Part shown: piece by piece, positions 56,523 to 64,000 of the stretch
Layout: each line of letters begins with the position of its first letter
How positions within the stretch are numbered: position 1 is the first letter of the stretch
Source: Larix kaempferi
Lineage: Eukaryota; Streptophyta; Pinopsida; Pinales; Pinaceae
Reading direction: 5' to 3'
NCBI GenBank assembly: GCA_027924585.1
Contig: BSBM01000261.1
Coordinates: forward strand, 628,001-692,000
Length of the DNA: 64,000 bases
Position numbers and translations under genes: made by a program
The notes under the pieces: generated by a model
What the model was told of the DNA's origin: nothing
The model's input: only the letters and a program-made list of their open reading frames with translations
Database searches by the model: none

Positions 56523-56527
56523 AAGTT
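56523..56527. repeat. target-site duplication AAGTT, right copy
   Basis: It matches 47006-47010. The host chromovirus reading resumes directly after it. Confidence 0.95.
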
Positions 56528-57915
56528 AATCTGAATGTTTTACCCTTAGGGTCATATGACTTGTTGATTGGCATGGATTGGCTTGAACAGTATAGAGTAG
56601 TACTTAATTGTTATGAGAAATCTTTTACTTGTCTGACTAATGAAGGTAAAACTGAAACAGTAAAAGGAATTCATACGAAGATTACAATAAGACAAATTTA
56701 TGTGTTACAAGTTAAGAGAGCTACCAGAAAGGGCTATGAAATGTTTGCTGTTAATGTTATTAATGACGAATGTTCATCTAAATAAGACAAGTTAAGACTT
56801 GAGGATATTCCCATCTTTAGGGACTTTTCTGACGTATTCCCAGAAGAAATTCTAGGATTACCTCCGAAAAGGGAACTTGATTTCACCATTGAGTTAGTAC
56901 CAGGTGCGATGCCAAACTCAAAGGCTCCCTACAGGATGAATATTTTGGAGTTAAATGAATTAAAATATCAGTTGAAGGATTTAATAGATAAAAATTATAT
57001 AAGGCCAAGTGTGTCTCCTTGGAGAGCACCGATAATTTTCGTTAAAAAGAAAGATGGTACCAACTATGCATCGATTACCATCAGCTTAATAAAATGACAA
57101 TTAAGAATCGATATCCCTTGCCCCGCATAGATGATCCATTTGATCAAGTACGCAGAGCAGAGATATTCACTAAAATTGATTTAAGGTCTAGATATCATCA
57201 AGTTAGAATAAAAGACGAAGACATATTCAAAACTGCTTTCAGAACGCGATATGGACACTACGAGTTCATAGTTATGCCTTTTGGGCTAACCAACACACCG
57301 GCAGTGTTCATGTGTTTAATGAACAATGTTCTGCATAAATATTTGGATAAGTTTGTAGTTGTGTTCATTAATGATATTCTGATTTACTCAAAAACTAAAG
57401 AAGAGCATGACGAACATTTAATAATAATTCTGCAAGTTTTAAGAGAACATCATCTTTATGCTAAGTTCAATAAATGTGACTTTTATAAAGATAAAATACA
57501 GTACTTAGGTCACATAATATCTAAAGATGGAATTTCTGTCGACCCTGATAAGATAAAAACAATTAACATGTGGCCTGTCCCTAAAGATGTAACTGACGTT
57601 CGGTCATTTATGGGGATAACAGGCTACTACATAAAGTTTATTGAAGGGTTCTCACAAATTGCAAACCCCATTACTTCTTTGCAGAAGAAGGGGAAGAAAT
57701 TCGTATGGGATGAAAAGTGTCAAGAAAGCTTTAATAAGTTAAAAGAATTATTAACCACTGCTCCAATTTTAAAAATTGTTGATCCCAATAAGGATTTCGT
57801 TGTATGCACTGATGCATGTAACGATGGACTTGGAGGGGTCTTAACTCAAGAACGTCATGTCATTGCTTTTGAGTCAAGGAAATTAAAAATTCATGAAAAG
57901 AATTATGCAACTTAA
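56528..57915 (+). pseudogene. plus-strand chromovirus protease end, RT and RNase H start
   Basis: The protease C-terminal block [20 protein letters not shown] opens the region. RT follows: [22 protein letters not shown], a frameshift near 57062 (bases lost in the block that should encode a LRLCIDYRQ-like sequence), then the long open piece 57094-57915 with [25 protein letters not shown] and [13 protein letters not shown]. The catalytic pair, normally D-D, is N-D here, a single G-to-A change. RNase H begins with [14 protein letters not shown] at 56783 and 57913 are further breaks. It is closely related to the nested element's RT but inactive. Confidence 0.93.
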
Positions 57916-58158
57916 GATCTTGAGTTGGCAGCCGTGATACATGCACTAAAAATGTGGTGCCATCACTTGATTGGAAGAAAATTCATACTAATGATAGATA
58001 ATAAGGGTTTAAAGTATTTGTTGGATCAAACAAATCTTAACGCAAGGCAAGCTAGATGGCTAGCTTTCCTTAGCGAGTATGATTCCGAGATTCAACACAT
58101 TAAGGGGAAATAAAACAAAGTTGCCGATGCATTAAACAGGAATCCCAGATTAAGCTTT
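57916..58158 (+). pseudogene. plus-strand chromovirus RNase H, broken
   Basis: It reads LELAAVIHALKMWCHHLIGRKF and DNKGLKYLLDQTNLNARQARW, the RNase H core and connection, in the same frame as the RT above. TAA at 58111-58113 lies where the related element has Glu in KGKENKVADAL. Confidence 0.9.
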
Positions 58159-59061
58159 ATGGCAGCAATCAGCACATTTAAGATAGATTTGGAAAATCAA
58201 ATTGAAGAAGGAATTAAACAAGATGAAAATTATCAAGAATTGACTGGTAAAGTTGTTGAAAATTTATCTGAAAATTTAATAACAGATTACAACATTAATA
58301 AAAAGAGCTTAATGACTTATAAAAACAGAATTTATGTACCAAATATGTCAAAGGTTAAGCTTTTAATTTTGGATGAAGTTCATAAGAGTCATTATTCAGG
58401 ACATCTAGGTTATCAGAAAATGATAACTATGTTAAGGAATGATTATTTTTGGCCCAACATGAAGAATGAAGTGGCTGAATACATAGCTAGATGTATTGAA
58501 TTTCAGACCATTAAGGCTGAACATCAACATCCAGCTGCACTATTGCAGCCATTGCCAATTCCAGAATGGAAATGAGAGATTATAAGTATTGATTTTATTA
58601 CAGGTTTGCCCAAAAACCAAAAACAAAATGACTCCATAATAGTGGTTGTGGAAAAACTAAGTAAGGCTTCTCATTTTATTCCCGTTAAAACCACTTTTAA
58701 AGCTTCTAACATTGCAGACGTATTTATGAAACAAATATTTCACTTGCATGGAATTCCAAAGGTAATTGTTTCTGACCGAGACTCTAAGTTCACTGGAAAT
58801 TTTTGGACAACACTGTTTAAAGGTTTAAATACTAAACTAAATTTCAACAATTCTTTCCACCCACAAACTGATGGTCAAACAGAAAGGGTAAACCAGATTT
58901 TAGAAGACATGCTAAGAATGTATGTCAAAGATCAACCATCTAAGTGGGAAGATTATTTACATTTAGCAGAATTTGCATACAATAATCATTATCAAGCATC
59001 TGCTAAGTTTAGTCCATTTGAGATTTTGTATGGAAGAAAATGTTGCACTCCTATTTCTTAG
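58159..59061 (+). pseudogene. plus-strand chromovirus integrase, broken
   Basis: The zinc module (HKSHYSGHLGYQK...) has changed cysteines (CIEFQT in place of C-x2-C). The core starts after a TGA at 58573-58575 that replaces a Trp codon in EWKW; catalytic Asp residues in IDFITGLP and SDRDSKF and Glu in DGQTERVN are present. The frame ends at TAG 59059-59061, another Trp codon lost. All pieces share one frame. Confidence 0.92.
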
Positions 59062-59082
59062 GATAACCCTGTAGATAGATTA

Positions 59083-59643
59083 ATGCTAGGACCAGATTTA
59101 TTGAAAGAAATTGAGCTAACTATGAAACAGGTTCAAGGTAACTTAAAAGTTTCCCAAGATCGGCAAAAAAGTTATGCAGATTTGAAACGCACTGAAAGAG
59201 AATTCCAGGTTGGAGACCATGTTTTTATAAAGGTAAAACCCAAGAAAAGTTCTTTGAAGCTTGGGAGTTGTGCTAAACTAGCACTAAGATACTGTGGACC
59301 ATTCGAAATCCTATCAAGGATTGGAGCTGTTGCATATCAATTGGCTTTGCCATCTGATTTAAAAATCCATAATGTTTTTCACATTTTCGTTTTAAAGAAG
59401 TATGTGCACGATGCTACTCATGTGTTGAATTGGAATGACATACAGGTGGATCCCGAAGGAGATTTTCAGGTGGAACCGAACTGTATTCTCGACAGGAGGG
59501 AAATTATGCTTCGGAATCGTACCACAAGGCAGGTAAAGGTGCAATGGAAGAACCTTAGCCCTGATGAAGCTACTTGGGAAGTGGAAACTAAAATGCGGGT
59601 AGCATATCCAGTTCTGTTCCAAGAAGGATCGGATGATGAATAA
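59083..59643 (+). pseudogene. plus-strand chromovirus integrase C-terminus and chromodomain
   Basis: This intact stretch has the linker DRQKSYADLKR, a GPF-type module (RYCGPFEILSRIG) and a chromodomain (VKVQWKNLSPDEATWE). It aligns along its whole length with the nested element's C-terminus. The stop is TAA at 59641-59643. Confidence 0.92.
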
Positions 59644-59682
59644 GCAACATTGAGGATGATGTTGAGTTTAAGTGGGGATGTT
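59644..59682 (+). other. 3' end and purine-rich tract
   Basis: AGTGGGGATG lies just before the LTR start TGTAACATACC at 59683. It is the likely polypurine tract, weaker than that of the nested element. Confidence 0.6.
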
Positions 59683-62600
59683 TGTAACATACCCTTTTTG
59701 CTGAAAAACATTTTATGTTGGAAACATTATGTTAACTTTTATTGTAAAGTTTTATATTGGACAAGTGTCCAAGGATTACTGTAATTGCACAATATTTTAT
59801 TATTTAATAAATTAAATAGGAGACAAACACCTAAGGGGACTGTTGAAAGAGTGTTTATTAACCCACTAGGTGGAATGGGATATGGAGTAGAAGGAAATGA
59901 ACAAGTGGCAACATCATGATGCAACTAACTAGTTGTTGGTATGGGAAAACTCCCTTGAATTGTGGTCAAAGTGCCTTGGAAGGTGGGACTGAAGCTTGAG
60001 GCTCATTTATTCAAAACTGACCACTAAAGACCTAGGCAGTCTATATAAGAGCCATCGAATTATGAAGTGAGGTTCATCACTTTTCCTAACGAGGAAATTT
60101 ACCTTGGGGTTTTGCTGTGCTTGCACCCAAGAGATTCAATGAGAGGATATCCTGAGTTTATGATCATGTTGTAAGTCTTCCTATTATACTACTAAGTGCA
60201 TAAGTTACATTGCTGAATGCAGAAGCTATACTATTGAGTGCAGGAGTTATAATATTGAGTGCATGAGTTATATTACTAAGTGCCTTGCTTCTACACATAT
60301 TCCATCTACTTCGTGGTTTAGTAAGAAAGCTCGGGAGTCCAAAGGAAGCAAGTAGTTTGGTTGCTTCTGTTGGAAAAGGTTGGGAGAAACATGCCTCCTT
60401 GGGTGTTTGTCGGCCCTATCTTCATTTACAGGTTCTAATTGTCTTTTTTTTTATTCTAAGTAGTTAAAATTTCTATCTGCAATTATTGATTTACTATTTC
60501 AAGCATTTTATTATACTAATGCATTTATTTTAGTTTCTAACCTAATTAGAATTCTATATAGTAATGATTATGTAAGATGAATTGAATAAAAATATTTCTC
60601 TGCATTTTTCCCCATGCTAATGTTTTTGCATCGTACTCTAGTACAGAGAAGGAGATTAAGGTAGATAAATTGATAGGTAGATTTCCAAATGAACGAGAAG
60701 ATTAATACTGTTGTATTTCATTAGTTTTTCTTACCATAAATAATATATGCTTAGGTTCAGAAATTTTAAAGGTATATAGCATCACAGGCACTATAATTAT
60801 TTTTGCTTTAAAGATAAATTCTATGTCTTTCACTTATCATTCCCTTCATCAGTTAAGTGTTTAAGGTTCACTGTACTTTTCTTTCACCAGTTTTTATTGA
60901 AATAACAGCTGCAAAATAATTATTTCCTAAGTACACAGTACTGTTATCCAATGCTGCTAGAAAGTATATATAATCACAAAAACAAACAGAAATCTTTCTA
61001 TTTCAAACAAATGCATGATTATTTAACACTAAATTTTTTATGCACGGTATTCCTAAAGTAGACATTGTAGCAGTCCTGTTACAGGATACACTTGATAGGT
61101 ATTCTTAGACTATTTTCTCTCTCAAGAACAGTATAATATTACATTTCATTTTTATCTCCTTTTGTTAAATAATTACATCTTAAATAGCTGCAAGGATACA
61201 CGTAACATAAACTAAAACATTTTTATTTCATTTCTACCTTGGACAGGAATAGTAAAATCTAGAATCTAGGTTCTTCTAAGTTTTCCAAAAAGACTCATAT
61301 TTTATTCTGTATCATGCCCTATTTCAATAACAGAACGAGTACTGTTTTTCTATTGTGTTTTTCAACTAACAAACCAAATAGAGAAAACATAGCATGAGTC
61401 ATCTTGACAGATAGCTTACACATATACAAATCCTTTCAACATCATCATTTAAAATAGAATAAAATAGTTACAATCTCATTACATAACTGCAAATAGAAAA
61501 CATTGACTCTCGGCTCTTGGCTCTTGGCCAACACTTAAATTCGACAGACATGAACAACAAGTGATGCTTTCAATACCATTAGCTTAGGCACAAAAATGAT
61601 TATCATATACATTCCTTAAGACTAAAAATAAGAGCATCTCGACATCAACATGAGACTACTGTATCACGTTTCAATTAAAAACCATTAACAATAAAACCAT
61701 ACGATTATCCACCTTCAGAGTTTAACATTTGTTATCATTACAGCAAAAGAAAACTACTATCAAAGAACAACATGTTAGGGTTCGACTTCTCATCATAAGG
61801 CTAAACCCTTGGCTCCCATTATTCCACAAAAACACAGTAGATTGCGAACGATAAGTTTCGCTTTCTTTACACAAAATGGAGCAACGCTCACGGTATCATC
61901 CACACAAACATACGTCATATGAAACACAAATTCTTTCATTTACCAAAGAAGGTAGAAGGGTAAAACCCTCTCCTCTGATTATTTTCTATTACAGTTTTAC
62001 TTGAAAAACGAACACTACAGAAACAACGATGAAGGGGTCGAGGATTTCATCCTCCCCAAGCTATCAAGCAACTCATAAGAATTTTGACGAAGATCATTCC
62101 TCAGAGCCCAAGAAAATATGAATTCTAGGCAATAATACAGGAAGGTCCATAAGTCACCTAACCGAAGCAACAGGGTAACCACCGAGGCTTACCATTATCT
62201 CTTCGCAGCTGCCAGTTATCGAAACCTGAGTATGGGTGCTGGTTGACGAAGGAACCTTCCATTTGAAACAATTGTGGTTAAAACAAGCTTTTGACAGAAG
62301 TCATTTCATGTGAAATAACAATAATTGAAACCCTCAAAACAGAATGGAAGGTACAAGGTTCGAACTCGAGAAACATTACCTTTTAAATTATCACCGTAGC
62401 AGAACACCAAAGACACTGCAAACTGTACTCATTACTCCATCGCCGAATGCAAAGAAGGATGGAAGAACAACTCTGAGAAACTATCACTTAACAAATGAGG
62501 AAAGCCGAGTATCGAAGCAACCTATAGGTAGAACTATTAATCACCCTGGAACCTTTGCAACCCCAAGATGCTATTGTAAAACCCTCATTGTAGTATCAGT

Positions 62601-64000
62601 CCCTAAAAGCTATCAACAGGTTCCAGTTAAAATATCAACAAGTCACGATTTCGAACCGTGGACACTCCACAAAGCACCTGCTATGAAACCCTGAAGGCTC
62701 TCGACCTGTCGACCTTTCCTCAGGGCCACTACACCGAATGCCAAGGAACAATTACTTCGTAGAACATAGTGGTGGTTAGGGTTAGATCCCAAAGCCCAAA
62801 ACCTTGCTAGATCAATGGTGGAGATCACCCGAAGGGTTTCACGTAATCCCAAGCAACAACCATAGTAAAGACACCATTAATACCCTTAGCCATCAAGGGG
62901 GACAGCTTGGATATCTTTGAACCAAAACACATACAGCTTGTCACGATGAATGACCCATCACCATACCATCACGTGCCTAGCACCATGACGATGTCCACGG
63001 AGACATTCCACTGAATCGGTGGTTGAATTTATTAAATGCAAAAGGAAACCAAAGTGCCTGCCAGCATGAAACCATCATAATGTTAATTCTTAACCATCCT
63101 TGTAATGTATCGATTCCTTGGTAAAATGCACAACTATGTCACGTTATACACCTTGTGATACAACAAGGTTGTATTCGTTTTCGTTGCTAGGATTCCATAA
63201 TGAAAAAGGGTCACGCGATGCACACACAAATATGTAATTATTCGTTATTCATAGGATAAGGTTTAAGCCATTGTATATAGTCCCTACACTAGATTTTAAA
63301 TAGGAATTTGTATATAATTCCTAAGATAAGATTTTAAATATGAATTTGCAATTAGTTCCTAGGCTAGAAATTGATCATGAATTTGTATATAGTTCATAGG
63401 CTAGAATTTGACTATGTTGTCGCAAAAAGTTGCTATGTTAGAAGTTAAATAAAATATTGCATGTAATTCTTATTCTCTAGAGCATACAAGGAATTGCATA
63501 TAGATATTGCACGCTAATTGTACTTAGCCATTACATATAGAATTTGTTTATCCTTATAGTTTGCATGAAATAGAATCTCACAATATTAATATTTGGATCC
63601 TATCTAGTGATTGTACGAAGTAATAAAAAGGCTAGTATAGGGTTATAAATTGTACACCTGACATACTTCTGTTTTATAAGCTAGGCTAACTGAAGTTTCT
63701 CACCCGATGGCAACTTCGACACTTTGTCTCTAAAACCATTAAGACTTGGAGATTACTGAAACTGGTTAGAAACTCTTTGGTCACATGTCGTAAACACTAA
63801 AGCTCTTACCTATAATTTGCGAAAGAAGACTATTCAAATGCTTTAGCACAAATGCTAAGTAAGCCTTGGGGCATCCGTGGGACCCCTTCATCATCAAACA
63901 AAAGAACAATAGTTAACATTTATAAACTTTATATCGTTGGATCAACAACAAAAGAATTGTGAAAATACAGTTGAGTAAGAATAACATCAAAACATAGATA
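59683..64000 (+). mobile_element. 3' LTR of the plus-strand chromovirus, cut by the window
   Basis: It aligns throughout with 40840-45153. The end of the window corresponds to about base 45153, so roughly 155 bases are missing. It carries the same TATA-like site (60041-60049) and tandem repeats as the 5' LTR. No gene is supported inside it. Confidence 0.93.

Larger units (their letters stand above)
40840..64000 (+). mobile_element. plus-strand chromovirus, interrupted and cut by the window end
   Basis: This Ty3/gypsy element with a C-terminal chromodomain runs from a 5' LTR (40840-45309) through a primer site, gag, protease, RT, RNase H and integrase to a 3' LTR that begins at 59683 and is cut by the window end. 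By comparison with the 5' LTR about 155 more bases are expected. A second chromovirus (47011-56522) is inserted in its protease region. It has many stops and frameshifts and, in RT, a changed catalytic residue. Confidence 0.92.

Overview
This window looks like nuclear DNA of a large-genome seed plant. A gymnosperm would fit, but nothing here fixes the species. It is almost entirely decayed, nested transposable elements. I find no intact host gene, no rRNA gene, no CRISPR array and no bacterial-type operon.

Layout. (1) A segmental duplication has copy A at 1-4576 plus 17717-20609 and copy B at 31040-38513. Each copy holds the end of a solo LTR with its target-site duplication, about 2.7 kb of AT-rich DNA, and a minus-strand Ty1/copia element that has a 297-bp 3' LTR but no 5' LTR. 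(2) Copy A is split by a complete plus-strand Ty3/gypsy element of the non-chromoviral Athila/Tat type at 4577-17711. It has two 1405-bp LTRs, a GATCC target duplication, a tRNA-Glu-type primer site inside a 61-bp tandem repeat, one gag-pol frame with several stops, and a large accessory reading frame downstream of integrase. (3) 20735-25148 is the 3' part of another gypsy-type element: an orphan accessory ORF, a polypurine tract and one LTR. (4) 25149-26780 holds diverged repeats and a tRNA-like relic, followed by a broken plus-strand LINE at 26780-29735. (5) A 1388-bp solo LTR with TTAGC duplications lies at 29812-31199 and overlaps the start of copy B. (6) 38514-40839 is mostly unassigned. 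(7) A plus-strand chromovirus with 4.47-kb LTRs runs from 40840 past the window end. A minus-strand chromovirus at 47011-56522 is inserted in its protease region, with an AAGTT duplication, a tRNA-iMet primer site, a polypurine tract and 1.7-kb LTRs.

Order of events as I read it: the solo LTR and the truncated copia were present before the duplication; the Athila-like element then entered copy A only; the minus-strand chromovirus entered the plus-strand one later. By eye, LTR pairs differ by 62 of 1405 positions (4.4%) for the Athila-like element and by roughly 2% for the nested chromovirus, and duplication copies A and B differ by roughly 3%. The first and third figures conflict with the simple order, as discussed in the findings.

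No set of genes here works together as a cellular pathway. The functional logic is that of retrotransposition: gag particle, protease, reverse transcriptase/RNase H, integrase, and LTR promoters. The least ordinary parts are the triplicated primer-binding unit, the second gag-like domain between protease and reverse transcriptase, the accessory ORF with its possible own promoter or splice acceptor, a perfect hairpin where a polypurine tract is expected, and a long array of 31-bp palindrome-bearing repeats in a chromovirus leader.
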